From: Chryseobacterium taiwanense
Lineage (GTDB): Bacteria > Bacteroidota > Bacteroidia > Flavobacteriales > Weeksellaceae
Assembly: GCF_000813825.1 (NCBI RefSeq)
Contig: NZ_JWTA01000001.1
Coordinates: 310,001-374,000, forward strand
Direction: 5' to 3'
DNA: 64,000 nucleotides
Under the pieces are notes generated by a model. The model was not told the origin of the DNA and made no database searches. It saw only the letters and a list, made by a program, of their open reading frames with translations. This document shows, in pieces, positions 1-8,852 of the stretch; position 1 is the stretch's first letter; each line of letters opens with the position of its first letter. A program made the position numbers and the translations under genes.

Positions 1-1190
1 AAATAATGCTGAAACTGAGAGCCCACTTTTTCATAAATAAAAGCAGAAGGCTCATTTCTAAGGTTTTCATTAATAAGAATATTGAATTTTGAAAGTAAAA
101 CCAGATCGTTTTCCTCCTCAATCTTTTTCAACTCATCCTGAATATCTTTGTTTACTTTTAAAGGAAGAAGAGCAGATAAAATTTTCTCCTTTTTCTGGGT
201 TTCAATATAGAGAAGAATCAACTGCATTCTGTTTTCAAGCAATTGTCCCAGAATTTCTAAGATTTCAGCTTCTTTATTTTTCGATTTTGTAGCGGCTCCT
301 TTTCTGTAATTATTGACAACAGATTCTTCGGCAGTAGTAGGAAAAGGAAATCCTGCTCTTTTCTGATTGTAAAAATCTAAAACTTTAGTGAAAAATCCAC
401 CAATTCCGTTTTTTCCCTGTGCAAAATCTTCAATCTCAATATTTCTTGATTTAAATAGATCAATAGATTGAGTTGCAAGTTCCGTAGCTTGTTTTTTATT
501 TAGGATAATCTCTTTTCGGAGTGTATTCTTGATGTTATCATAATTCGTGTTGTCGAAATCTTTGTTGTTTTTAAGATGTTCATAATGAATATCTTTTACA
601 AACTCTTTCGCCGAATCATAAAGGTTTTTATTTAAATTAATTCTCTCATTGTTTTCTAAACTGTAATCTACATAATCCATGAAAGAATTAGAGATCACCT
701 CATTTTCTCCAATTTGATCAAGCATTTTATCAACGGCTTCTATCAAAAATGGCTCAGCTTCGATTTCAAGATTGAAATTTTTTGCCAATCCCAATTCATA
801 AGAAAAACTTCTTACCAAGCGCGAATTGAAACGGTCGATTGTTCCGATATTCAATGTAGAGTAATTGTGAAGAACATAATCCAATAATTTTTTTGCTCTA
901 TGATGCAGTTCATCAATGGTGATTTTTAAGCCTTCTTCTTCAAAAGCTTTTTGAATATTTTTTAAATCCCCATTCTCAGCAAAATTTTCAGAAGCAAAAT
1001 TTCCCAACCATGACAAAATTCTTTCTTTCATTTCATTGGCAGCTTTATTGGTAAAAGTCAACGCCAAAATATTCCTGATCGACTGCTGCTGATTAGGATA
1101 TCGAAGACAGATCATCAAAAGACGCTGAACGAGGGCGTACGTTTTCCCAGAGCCCGCTGAAGCATTGATAACTGTATAAGAATTTTGCAT
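1..1190 (-). CDS. UvrD/RecB-like helicase-nuclease, N-terminal part (runs off left edge)
   Basis: The minus-strand frame is open from an ATG at 1190 to the window edge, giving about 396 visible residues. The N-terminus carries a Walker A motif (NASAGSGKTYALVQRLL, about residues 9-25), followed by LALTFTNKAANEMKERI, the motif Ia region of UvrD/Rep superfamily 1A helicases, and by GTIDRFNSRLVRSF. This order is typical of the RecB/AddA-like helicase subunits of Bacteroidetes, which process double-strand ends with a PD-(D/E)XK nuclease partner. The later helicase motifs and any nuclease domain lie outside the window, so recB-like, addA-like and plain UvrD cannot be told apart. It is divergent from the gene at 1373. 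Confidence 0.85.
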   Translation of the reverse strand, partial: MQNSYTVINASAGSGKTYALVQRLLMICLRYPNQQQSIRNILALTFTNKAANEMKERILSWLGNFASENFAENGDLKNIQKAFEEEGLKITIDELHHRAKKLLDYVLHNYSTLNIGTIDRFNSRLVRSFSYELGLAKNFNLEIEAEPFLIEAVDKMLDQIGENEVISNSFMDYVDYSLENNERINLNKNLYDSAKEFVKDIHYEHLKNNKDFDNTNYDNIKNTLRKEIILNKKQATELATQSIDLFKSRNIEIEDFAQGKNGIGGFFTKVLDFYNQKRAGFPFPTTAEESVVNNYRKGAATKSKNKEAEILEILGQLLENRMQLILLYIETQKKEKILSALLPLKVNKDIQDELKKIEEENDLVLLSKFNILINENLRNEPSAFIYEKVGSQFQHY

Positions 1191-1346
1191 TTTTTGAGTA
1201 GAATTGAACCTGCAATTTAGTTAAATATGACTTAAATTTTAACAAATTTCTAGGGCTATTTTAACAGTTTTGAATTTAAAACTCTAAAAGAAGTGCTAAA
1301 ACGAGTTAACTGTGGTTAAACTTATGGTTTGCATTAAAAATAGCTT

Positions 1347-1354
1347 TAGATTTG
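1347..1354 (+). promoter_or_regulatory. -7 box (TAGATTTG)
   Basis: The sequence matches the Bacteroidetes -7 consensus TAnnTTTG. It overlaps an upstream in-frame TTG (1352), so transcription would begin after that codon, which favours the GTG at 1373 as the true start. No convincing -33 TTG is found at the usual spacing. Confidence 0.5.
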
Positions 1355-1372
1355 CTTTATAAAAAACTGTCC

Positions 1373-2119
1373 GTGAAAATAAAGCTACTTTTTACTTTTT
1401 TCGTCTTATTTTTCATCAACATGAACGCCCAAAATTATATTTTCGGAAAAATAAATACTGAAGATGGGCTAGAGTTAACAGATGCTACAGTAATCAATAT
1501 CAGAACTAATGAACGCGTTTTTTCTAACAGCGACGGTCATTTCATGATTTCCGGAAGAACGGGTGATGAACTACGTTTTGTAAAGGCTGGTTATGAAAGA
1601 GTAAATAAAAAAGTGAATGAAGATAATCTAAGTTCTTCTATGCAAATTACTTTAATAAAAGCGGCTACATTAATTGATGAGGTAGAGATTAAAAAAGGGA
1701 TCACCGGAGATCTGGCTATAGATGCTAAAAACTTAAATGAACAGAAAAAAGTTCAGAAACTGAAAAATGAGCTGGCTCTTTATATTTCCAGGAAATCTGA
1801 TCCCAGAATTTTGGCAGCGAAAGGCGGGGAGTTTGTTCAGCCTAAAGGAGAAGGGTTTTCTGTTGGAAAAGTTAAAAATAAATGGGATGATGTAGATTTG
1901 ATGAAATATCTGATTTCTGCATTAGGAGAACAGTATTTTATAGATTTGAAAATTGAAAAAGCATACATCCAACATTTTATCTATTATGTTTTTGCAGGAG
2001 GTTTTGAAAGAAAAAATATTTTAAAATATGGTTTTTGCAGCGATGCGGATCTCATGAGATTTCAACGTGCAATATTGGTGAGAATATCTTCTTATCGTGC
2101 TCCTCAAACCCAACGATAA
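1373..2119 (+). CDS. Secreted protein with carboxypeptidase-regulatory-like domain (paralog 1)
   Basis: About 248 residues from GTG 1373. An in-frame TTG at 1352 is possible but overlaps the -7 box. The N-terminus is a Sec signal peptide (KIKLLFTFFVLFFINMNAQ) ending in the NAQ cleavage site common in this phylum. Residues about 22-95 resemble a CarboxypepD_reg-like beta-sandwich (GKINTEDGLELTDATVINI, then SDGHFMISGRTGDELRF). The C-terminal half is charged and probably helical, with no recognised family. The next gene, 3 bp downstream, is a clear paralog, so the two arose by tandem duplication and are probably cotranscribed. Function is unknown; a periplasmic or outer-membrane-associated role is inferred. 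Confidence 0.75.
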   Translation: MKIKLLFTFFVLFFINMNAQNYIFGKINTEDGLELTDATVINIRTNERVFSNSDGHFMISGRTGDELRFVKAGYERVNKKVNEDNLSSSMQITLIKAATLIDEVEIKKGITGDLAIDAKNLNEQKKVQKLKNELALYISRKSDPRILAAKGGEFVQPKGEGFSVGKVKNKWDDVDLMKYLISALGEQYFIDLKIEKAYIQHFIYYVFAGGFERKNILKYGFCSDADLMRFQRAILVRISSYRAPQTQR

Positions 2120-2122
2120 CGG

Positions 2123-2917
2123 ATGAAAACGATTTTAGGGGTATTACTATGTTGTATCGGAACAGTTATTTTTGCTCAGCAAAAAATTTCCGGGTTCATT
2201 TGGGATGAGCAGAACTTTAATGTAAATAATGTTTTAGTCATCAATATGTCTGACAATACGCGTGTTTATAGTGATGCTTTCGGGAAATTTATCATTGAAG
2301 CGGGTTTGGGAGATGAAATAAGGTTTGTAAAAGAAGGTTTTTACCGCACTCAGATTCATGTTTCGGAAGAGAATTTTAAAACGAATACCAATATCTTTCT
2401 CAAACGCTCAGAAATATTGATCCCTGAAGTAAAAATTGAATATAAACCTACAGGAGATATTAAGAAAGATACTAAGTATCTGGATGATTCCAAAAAAGTA
2501 GCTTCTTTAAAATCTTCAATGGAAAGTTATATGAAATCTCCTATGACTGAGGTTGTTCCCAAAAGTACAATTCCGAAAAGTTTTGGTGGGCATGATTTCA
2601 GTGCAGGGCAAGTGAATGTTCTCGGAATACTTGCAGGAGCTATAGGATTGGTAAATAAAGCAACAAAGCCGAAAATCACAAAAGCCAATTTCTACGAAAC
2701 CCAGAATTTTATTCAAAGAGTGAAAAATGAAGTCGATTTAAACTTTCTGAAAAAATATGGAATGGATGAGGAGCAGATTGATAAGTTTCTTGCTCATGCA
2801 GAGACAGTAAAAATGCTTTCGAAAAGATACCGTAAAGACTTTAAAGTGGGTGCTATTTCTTATGAATTACAAGCTGTTTTCGCTGAATATAAGAAAACAA
2901 ATAAGTTAAGTGATTGA
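2123..2917 (+). CDS. Secreted protein with carboxypeptidase-regulatory-like domain (paralog 2)
   Basis: 264 residues with a signal peptide (MKTILGVLLCCIGTVIFAQ). The domain plan is the same as in the gene just upstream: a regulatory-like sandwich (SGFIWDEQNFNVNNVLVIN, DAFGKFIIEAGLGDEIRF), then PEVKIEYKPTGDIKKDTKYL and a helical tail. The conserved stretch GDEIRFVKEGF versus GDELRFVKAGY shows the paralogy. The ATG lies 3 bp after the previous stop, so translational coupling is likely. The C-terminal region (FIQRVKNEVDLNFLKKYGM) resembles tails of other flavobacterial CarboxypepD_reg-like proteins, but no function can be assigned. Confidence 0.75.
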   Translation: MKTILGVLLCCIGTVIFAQQKISGFIWDEQNFNVNNVLVINMSDNTRVYSDAFGKFIIEAGLGDEIRFVKEGFYRTQIHVSEENFKTNTNIFLKRSEILIPEVKIEYKPTGDIKKDTKYLDDSKKVASLKSSMESYMKSPMTEVVPKSTIPKSFGGHDFSAGQVNVLGILAGAIGLVNKATKPKITKANFYETQNFIQRVKNEVDLNFLKKYGMDEEQIDKFLAHAETVKMLSKRYRKDFKVGAISYELQAVFAEYKKTNKLSD

Positions 2918-2986
2918 TTTGTATTTGGGTAACTGGATTTCGGAATAATAATTGATGATTTTGTATCAATTCAAATCACAAATCAA

Positions 2987-3721
2987 ATGAACAAAACAAT
3001 TATTACGATCACCATTGCTGCTTTTGGCTTCATTATTGGTCTTGGACTTCTAGGAAATGCCATTAAAAACAGAAATAAATCGGAAAATACCATTTCGGTG
3101 ACCGGTTTAGGAACTAAGCAATTTACATCAGACTTGATCACATGGTCCGGAAGTTTTTCAAAAAACAATATTGATTTAAAAGCTGCTTACGACGAGCTTA
3201 CCGCCGATAGAAAAATGATTAATGATTATTTGCTGTCAAAAGGAGTGAAGCAAAATGAAATCGTTTTTTCTTCAGTCGATATTCAAAAACAGTTTAGAAA
3301 TTATACCGATTCAAACGGAAATAATGTTCATGGAGAATTTTCAGGATATAATTTAGCGCAAACTGTTTCCATCGAAAGTAAAGAAGTGGCTAAGATTGAA
3401 AACCTTTCCAGAAACATCACGGAAATTATCAATCGCGGAATTGAATTTACGTCTTCATCACCCTCTTATTTTTATACAAAATTAGCCACCGTAAAGCAGG
3501 AAATGATTGCTTCTGCAACGAAAGATGCTAAAGAACGTGCTGAAAAAATTGCTGAAAACTCTGGAAGTGGTCTTGGAAATCTTAAAAAAGCGACGATGGG
3601 AGTTATACAGATTACTGCACCGAATTCGAATGAAGATTATTCGTATGGAGGAACTTTCAATACTTCTTCCAAAGAAAAAGAAGCGAGTATTACAATAAAA
3701 TTAGAATATGAAGTTAACTAA
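2987..3721 (+). CDS. SIMPL domain-containing protein (DUF541)
   Basis: 244 residues. The first 25 residues form a hydrophobic signal or anchor segment (ITITIAAFGFIIGLGLLG). The rest matches the SIMPL/DUF541 pattern: the opening ISVTGLGTKQFTSDLITWSG, a DYLLSKGVKQNEIVFSSV segment, the central YNLAQTVSIESKEV and a conserved KDAKERAEKIAENSG helix. SIMPL proteins are periplasmic or membrane proteins of unclear function; some were linked to IRAK signalling or oxidative stress in other organisms, which says nothing firm here. It stands alone between the secreted paralogs and a strong terminator. Confidence 0.85.
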   Translation: MNKTIITITIAAFGFIIGLGLLGNAIKNRNKSENTISVTGLGTKQFTSDLITWSGSFSKNNIDLKAAYDELTADRKMINDYLLSKGVKQNEIVFSSVDIQKQFRNYTDSNGNNVHGEFSGYNLAQTVSIESKEVAKIENLSRNITEIINRGIEFTSSSPSYFYTKLATVKQEMIASATKDAKERAEKIAENSGSGLGNLKKATMGVIQITAPNSNEDYSYGGTFNTSSKEKEASITIKLEYEVN

Positions 3722-3748
3722 AAAGGCGGAAATTAATTTCCGCCTTTT
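3721..3748. terminator. Bidirectional intrinsic terminator
   Basis: A perfect palindrome (AAAAGGCGG, then AAATTAATTT, then CCGCCTTTT) sits between the convergent SIMPL and GNAT genes, with T tracts usable in both directions. Confidence 0.85.
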
Positions 3749-3753
3749 CTTAT

Positions 3754-4266
3754 TTAGTGATAAACAATATCGTAAATTTCTTCTTTAATTTCTTTTACAT
3801 TTTCGGGAGAATAATTTGCCAGAAGCCAAAGTTTAAGAGCGTTTTTTCCTTCTCCGTAGCTTGGCTGCACATACATTTCATCAATTAATCTGAAATTATT
3901 TTTCTGGTAAAATGTATAACGTCTTTTGGCATCATCGCTTAAATGTTCAGGTTCTATTTCTAAAATGATTCGAGGATAATTTTCGAATAGATATCCCGTA
4001 ATATAAGAACCCAATTTCTTGCTTCTGAATTCTTCGAATACCTCAAAATGCTCTACAAAAACAAAATGACTAAGCTCCCAAATAATTAAATAGCCAATAT
4101 TTTGACTTTCGTGTAAAACTGAAATCACTTTTACATTGGGATGGCTGAAAAGATGGGTAAAAGGAATCCAGTCTCTTCTCTCATCTTCAGGAAAGGTGGT
4201 AGAATAAGACTTATAGATTTCCTGAACCCTATAATCATCAGGAGAAGTAATTTGCAGAAATTCCAT
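3754..4266 (-). CDS. GNAT family N-acetyltransferase
   Basis: 170 residues. The pattern is GNAT-like: FVEHFEVFEEFRSKKLGSYI corresponds to motif A with the acetyl-CoA loop (degenerate RxxGxG), and YTFYQKNNFRLID corresponds to the motif B region. The substrate cannot be predicted. The gene is last in a tight minus-strand operon after DUF2851 and PspC, with a 2 bp gap to PspC, and ends at a shared terminator. Confidence 0.8.
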   Translation of the reverse strand: MEFLQITSPDDYRVQEIYKSYSTTFPEDERRDWIPFTHLFSHPNVKVISVLHESQNIGYLIIWELSHFVFVEHFEVFEEFRSKKLGSYITGYLFENYPRIILEIEPEHLSDDAKRRYTFYQKNNFRLIDEMYVQPSYGEGKNALKLWLLANYSPENVKEIKEEIYDIVYH

Positions 4267-4268
4267 AG

Positions 4269-4490
4269 TTATAAGTCAAAAACATTAGGTCTTCGGGTAA
4301 TGAAAATGTCTTTAATCCAAATGGTAAAGCCTAATCCTAAATAAATTAAAAAGAAAAAACCTGCCGTTGCAAAAGTGGAATAAATGAAAAATACTCTTAA
4401 TTTTGAAACCGGAATTCCTAGTTTAGCTCCTGTTCTTGTAAGAACACCAAACCATTCTCTTTCCATCTTATGTCGGATGTTGCCCAGCAT
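4269..4490 (-). CDS. PspC domain-containing small membrane protein
   Basis: 73 residues. The N-terminal half (REWFGVLTRTGAKLGIPVSK) is PspC-like and is followed by a hydrophobic segment (FFIYSTFATAGFFFLIYLGL). PspC proteins are membrane proteins tied to phage-shock or envelope stress in other bacteria. The short flavobacterial forms usually lie beside DUF2851, as here, with a 1 bp gap to the upstream gene and 2 bp to GNAT. The role is unproven. Confidence 0.75.
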   Translation of the reverse strand: MLGNIRHKMEREWFGVLTRTGAKLGIPVSKLRVFFIYSTFATAGFFFLIYLGLGFTIWIKDIFITRRPNVFDL

Positions 4491-4491
4491 T

Positions 4492-5757
4492 TTATATCTC
4501 TTTTAAAATTTTAAAACCAATACCGCAATTTAAGCAATTTTTTGCTTCACAGTTGTTTTTGAAATGATAAATCATACTTTGGCTTTCGAGAGCTGTTTTG
4601 ATGTTGACTTTTAGTTTTTCCCAGTTTTTAATCACTGAATTTTTTTCAGGTGGGATGTGTTTATAGAAGTTAATGATTTCGTCAGAAATTTCTTCACGAT
4701 GAAATTGATGATAGGTATATTTTATCGGTAAAACAGTATTGAGAATAATCAAATCAATAAATTCTTTGCTTAAGATCTTCGGTTGATGATGAGACGATGT
4801 TTTTCCAAAATTAAATTTGTCATCCCAATATTCAGAAGCTTTGACCTCTTTAAAAATATCATATAACTCGTCAGAATTTTGAGCCGAAATAATTTTTGAA
4901 AAAAGATTCTGATGTTGAAAATAAAGATCTGCCAATTGAGAAAGACGGATAGTTGGAAAATTGGGAGGTCTTAATCTTAGAAACTTAGGACGAATCTGAA
5001 TTTGTGGAAGGTGAAATTTTAAAGTCAAAAAATCAAACTCTCGTTTCCAGATCTTCATTTGGTCATCAACAGGATTTTCTAGCCAGTCTGAAATTCCGAA
5101 AAATAAAGCTTCAAGTTGGGTTTTATTTTGTCTGATTTTGTTGATAATCATGAAATCTATGCTTTCCGCGATCTGTTTAAAAATGAAAGCATTCACTTTT
5201 AGTCCGAAAGAGTAGGCGAGATGATGAAAAAGGACAGCTTCAAAATTGTTTTTTGATCTCTCAAGATCTTCCTGAATAGAAGTGGATTTTTCCTGAAGCT
5301 TTTTCAATACATTTTCTTCATGAAAATGAAAAGGGATTTTGACTGGATCAAAAAGTTTTTCACAGGAAATAAATTGATCTCCATTGACTAATTTTTCATA
5401 TTTGCCGATAAGATTTTCATCAATGTAGTTTCTAAGCTCTAAAGTGGGGATATTTTTAGCATTAAATTCTTCCAGTTCCAGATCATGCTGAAAAACAACA
5501 TGAAGAATAATATTCTGATAATTGGGATCATGAGAATGCTGATGAAAGATCCAATCGGAAGATTTTACATGAAGCTCAATATTTCCGAAAAGAGTTACAT
5601 TTTTAGTTTTAATGGTTGCCATCAGAAAATCAGGTCCGGAATCAGTGTTCCATTTTCCGAAGTTCAGAATTTCAATAGGATTTCCATGGGTATCTTTAAA
5701 ATCAAAATTGCTGAAAACCTTGAAATTCCAAAGATATTGGAAGAGCTTTTCATTCAT
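4492..5757 (-). CDS. DUF2851 family protein
   Basis: 421 residues, cytosolic. The conserved N-terminal half is recognisable (FKDTHGNPIEILNFGKWN, SGPDFLMATIKT, GNIELHVKSSDW, then LHVVFQHD). The C-terminus contains a Cys cluster (CEAKNCLNCGIG) that could bind a metal. DUF2851 is restricted largely to Bacteroidetes and its function is unknown. The H-V-K-S-S-DW and LHVV elements recall a restriction-endonuclease-like fold, but that is inference. It is the first gene of the DUF2851-PspC-GNAT operon. Confidence 0.85.
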   Translation of the reverse strand: MNEKLFQYLWNFKVFSNFDFKDTHGNPIEILNFGKWNTDSGPDFLMATIKTKNVTLFGNIELHVKSSDWIFHQHSHDPNYQNIILHVVFQHDLELEEFNAKNIPTLELRNYIDENLIGKYEKLVNGDQFISCEKLFDPVKIPFHFHEENVLKKLQEKSTSIQEDLERSKNNFEAVLFHHLAYSFGLKVNAFIFKQIAESIDFMIINKIRQNKTQLEALFFGISDWLENPVDDQMKIWKREFDFLTLKFHLPQIQIRPKFLRLRPPNFPTIRLSQLADLYFQHQNLFSKIISAQNSDELYDIFKEVKASEYWDDKFNFGKTSSHHQPKILSKEFIDLIILNTVLPIKYTYHQFHREEISDEIINFYKHIPPEKNSVIKNWEKLKVNIKTALESQSMIYHFKNNCEAKNCLNCGIGFKILKEI

Positions 5758-5804
5758 AATTTGTGTTTGTGTTCCAACTAAGTTATGAATTTTAAGTGAT
5801 TAAA

Positions 5805-5842
5805 AATAAAAAACTGCTCAGCATTACTCCTGAACAGTTTAA
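5805..5842 (-). terminator. Intrinsic terminator after bshA
   Basis: Read on the minus strand, AAACTGTTCAG pairs with CTGAGCAGTTT with one mismatch, followed by a T-rich tract. It lies 22 bases after the bshA stop codon. Confidence 0.75.
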
Positions 5843-5863
5843 ATTTTTATGTGAAAACGAATA

Positions 5864-7021
5864 CTATTGAGAAATAGATTCCTGCTTGGTTAGCTTGAAG
5901 TTTTCAATAGTTGTTCTGTACATTTCTTCGTAAATCGGAAGGATGTTTTTTAAATCAAATTTTACGGCTTGCTCTTTTGCATTCAATTTCAGTTGTGCCA
6001 AAAGTTCATCGTTGCTTAATAATTTGATGCAGTAATTACTCATTGCTTCTACATTTCCAATCTCTGCTAAAAATCCTGTTTCTCCCTGAATGTTTACTTC
6101 CGGAATTCCTCCTGCGTTGGAGCTGATCACCGGAGTGTAAGCTGCCATTGCCTCCAATGCTGCCAAACCGAAACTTTCCTGCTCAGAAGGCAATAAAAAC
6201 ACATCTGAAAGTTGAAGGATTCTGTAAAGATCATTCACTTTTCCTAAAAGACGTATTTTTGAAATCAACTCAGGATTTTCTTCCAAAAACTGATTGATTT
6301 TCTCCATATCTGGACCTTCTCCAATGATGATTAATTTCGATTTTACTTTTTTCTCAACATTTTTAAAGATCTGTAATACTTCTTCAACACGTTTTACCGG
6401 TCTTAAGTTGGAAACGTGAATCAAGATTTTTTCATCAGGATTGGCAAACTGTGTTCTTTGGCATTCATTGCATTCATCAAATTCAGAATTATCGATGAAG
6501 TTGGTGATCACCTGGATTTCCTTTTTGATATTGAAAAACTGTAGTGTGTCTTTTTTTAAACTTTCCGAAACCGAAGTAATTGCATCAGATTTATTGATGG
6601 AAAATTCTACGGCGTGTTTATAGCTCGGATGTTGTCCTACTAGAGTAATATCAGTTCCGTGAAGCGTAGTTACCAACGGAATATCATTATTATCTTCACG
6701 AAGCATCTGTTTTGCTGTAAATGCTGCATATGCGTAAGGAATTGCATAATGAGCATGCAATAAATCCAGTTTATATAAATTAACAACACGGTAAATCATC
6801 GAGCTTAATGCAATATCATAAGGTTGATATTGAAAAAGAGGGTAGGTCTGAACATTCACTTTGTGAAAGAAAATGTTCGGATTGGTAATATCTAATCTTG
6901 CAGGCAGTGCTGAACTGATAAAGTGTACTTCGTACCCTTTATTAGCAAGTGACATTCCGAGTTCTGTTGCTACAATTCCGCTTCCTCCGTAGGTTGGATA
7001 GCAAAGTATACCTATTTTCAT
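5864..7021 (-). CDS. bshA: N-acetyl-alpha-D-glucosaminyl L-malate synthase (bacillithiol step 1)
   Basis: 385 residues, GT-B fold, glycosyltransferase family 4. The N-terminus (MKIGILCYPTYGGSGIVATE) is the BshA hallmark. Other BshA elements are LLHAHYAIPYAYAA, TTLHGTDITLVG and the donor-site stretch LPSEQESFGLAALEAMA. It joins UDP-GlcNAc and L-malate, the first step of bacillithiol synthesis in the cytosol. Length is normal for the family. It lies 22 bp downstream of the GH3 gene on the same strand, an arrangement seen in flavobacteria, so the two are probably cotranscribed. Confidence 0.95.
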   Translation of the reverse strand: MKIGILCYPTYGGSGIVATELGMSLANKGYEVHFISSALPARLDITNPNIFFHKVNVQTYPLFQYQPYDIALSSMIYRVVNLYKLDLLHAHYAIPYAYAAFTAKQMLREDNNDIPLVTTLHGTDITLVGQHPSYKHAVEFSINKSDAITSVSESLKKDTLQFFNIKKEIQVITNFIDNSEFDECNECQRTQFANPDEKILIHVSNLRPVKRVEEVLQIFKNVEKKVKSKLIIIGEGPDMEKINQFLEENPELISKIRLLGKVNDLYRILQLSDVFLLPSEQESFGLAALEAMAAYTPVISSNAGGIPEVNIQGETGFLAEIGNVEAMSNYCIKLLSNDELLAQLKLNAKEQAVKFDLKNILPIYEEMYRTTIENFKLTKQESISQ

Positions 7022-7043
7022 TTTATAGTTTGTTTGGTAGGGG

Positions 7044-8738
7044 CTAATTATTTGATTTTGCTTTCAGGTCGATTCCCATTCCAGGTTTTAGTTTGTCATT
7101 GACTAAAACAGGAAGTCTGCCTGAAATTTTTGTTTTTCCGTTAAGAGCATTTGCTGTTGCTGTCATAGAATCGTCATTGTTTTCATAAGAAACCAATACG
7201 GTTGAAATCTTTGAAATATCTATATCTTTCAATGCATAGGCACTTCCGAAAACATTCAGAATTACATTTTGTTTTTTTGCTAAATCTTCTACGATTTTTT
7301 TAGATTCTGCTGAGATTTTATAAGGTTTGTAAGCGGTAGAATTATCTTTATGAAGACCTACAATTACCGTTGAATTAGCTGGAATTGTATTGATTTCATT
7401 TGATTTCTTAATCGTTACATTTGAACCTAATTGATTGGCAAAAGTCTGATAAGGTGCTTCTTCCAATGGAACATAATAGATCTGTTTTCCGTTTAATGGA
7501 AGGAGTTTTTTATCATCTTTTAATAACGTTAAAGCGTTTGAATATAAATTCTGAACTAAAACTTTATGAGAATCATTATTTATGTCTGAATTTACATTTT
7601 CAGTACTTTTCGGTGAATAAGTAGTCAGTCCTAAGAAATATTTTGTCAAAAGAATTTTCTTTACACTTTCTTCTACTCTTGATTGCGGTATCTCTCCGTT
7701 GTCAATCGCTTTTTGAATCAATTTTTTTCCTTCTGCAACACCTTGAGAGAAAAGCATAATGTCATTTCCTGCTTTAAAAGCCATGGCATCCAATTCACCC
7801 GGATTGTATTTATTGGCTACAGCTCCCATGTTTAGAGCATCGGTGATAATCAATCCTTTATAGCCTAATTTTTCTTTAAGTAATCCGGTAATAATATTTT
7901 TTGATACTGAAGCGGGAATTCCTTTTCCTGATTCTAAGCTCGGAACATATAAGTGAGCAACCATGACTCCGCCAATTCCTTTATTCATTAAAGCTTTAAA
8001 AGGAGCAAGTTCAATAGAATTAAATCTGTCTAAATTATGTGAAACAACCGGAAGATCAAGATGTGAGTCTGTACTGGTGTCTCCATGTCCCGGAAAATGT
8101 TTGATGGCGGCAAGAATATTATTATCCTGAAGTCCGTTGGAATAGGCCAAAGCAGAACTGATTACATTTTGAACTTCAGAGCCAAAGCTTCTGTTACCAA
8201 TAATCGGATTGTTTGGATTGGTGTTGACATCTACAACAGGAGCAAAATCCCAGTTGATGCCCATTCTCTTACAATCTTCTGCAATTTTTGATGCCATTTG
8301 ATAAATAAGATTTTTATCCTGAATCGCTCCCAATGTCATGGCCCAAGGAAATTTGTGTGCAGCAGCAATTCTTTGATACAATCCCCATTCAGCATCCATT
8401 CCAATCATTAATGGAACTTTAGATTTTTGCTGAAATTCATTAACAAGATTTATTTCCTTTGCTGCATCATCCTGCATTAGGATTAAACCTCCGATTTTAT
8501 CGTTTATGACAATATTTCTTACCTGATTGATATGATTATCATCTTTATTGGTATATAATGCGACAATAAAAAGCTGTCCCAGCTTTTCGTCTTGTGAAAG
8601 GCTATTGTAAGTTTTATTTACCCACTGTTGTGCTTTGTCCAAATCAGCCTTTGAAGTGTTCTTGGGTTGATATTGAGCATGGGTTGCACAACTTATAAAT
8701 AGAAATATGAAGAGTAAATTAAATACTGATTTGTTCAT
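7044..8738 (-). CDS. Glycoside hydrolase family 3, beta-N-acetylglucosaminidase-like lipoprotein
   Basis: 564 residues from ATG 8738. A longer in-frame start at 8765 would lie upstream of the -7 box and is rejected. The N-terminus has a lipobox (LFIFLFISC), so it is probably a lipoprotein. The NagZ-type signature KHFPGHGDTSTDSHLDLP (about residues 215-232) carries the Asp-His general acid dyad, and IITDALNMGAV holds the nucleophile Asp. A C-terminal GH3 domain follows. The likely substrate is GlcNAc-containing muropeptide or chitooligosaccharide. It lacks the beta-lactamase-like domain found in the longer Bacteroidetes GH3 proteins. It is upstream of bshA in an apparent operon. Confidence 0.88.
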   Translation of the reverse strand: MNKSVFNLLFIFLFISCATHAQYQPKNTSKADLDKAQQWVNKTYNSLSQDEKLGQLFIVALYTNKDDNHINQVRNIVINDKIGGLILMQDDAAKEINLVNEFQQKSKVPLMIGMDAEWGLYQRIAAAHKFPWAMTLGAIQDKNLIYQMASKIAEDCKRMGINWDFAPVVDVNTNPNNPIIGNRSFGSEVQNVISSALAYSNGLQDNNILAAIKHFPGHGDTSTDSHLDLPVVSHNLDRFNSIELAPFKALMNKGIGGVMVAHLYVPSLESGKGIPASVSKNIITGLLKEKLGYKGLIITDALNMGAVANKYNPGELDAMAFKAGNDIMLFSQGVAEGKKLIQKAIDNGEIPQSRVEESVKKILLTKYFLGLTTYSPKSTENVNSDINNDSHKVLVQNLYSNALTLLKDDKKLLPLNGKQIYYVPLEEAPYQTFANQLGSNVTIKKSNEINTIPANSTVIVGLHKDNSTAYKPYKISAESKKIVEDLAKKQNVILNVFGSAYALKDIDISKISTVLVSYENNDDSMTATANALNGKTKISGRLPVLVNDKLKPGMGIDLKAKSNN

Positions 8739-8754
8739 AATTTTTGAATAAGAA

Positions 8755-8762
8755 CAAAAATA
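8755..8762 (-). promoter_or_regulatory. -7 box for GH3-bshA (TATTTTTG on minus strand)
   Basis: A match to TAnnTTTG on the minus strand, 17 bases upstream of the ATG at 8738. It excludes the longer start codon. Confidence 0.5.
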
Positions 8763-8852
8763 CAATTAAAAAAATCACCCTAAAGAATGTTTTTGAGTTT
8801 TTTGGTATATGTTTTGAATACGCTTTATAGATAATAACTAAACTTTTGTAAA

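Noticed and set aside
89..292. Plus-strand frame near the left edge
   Set aside because: Lies antisense to the UvrD-like helicase coding sequence, which is continuous from 1190 to the edge.
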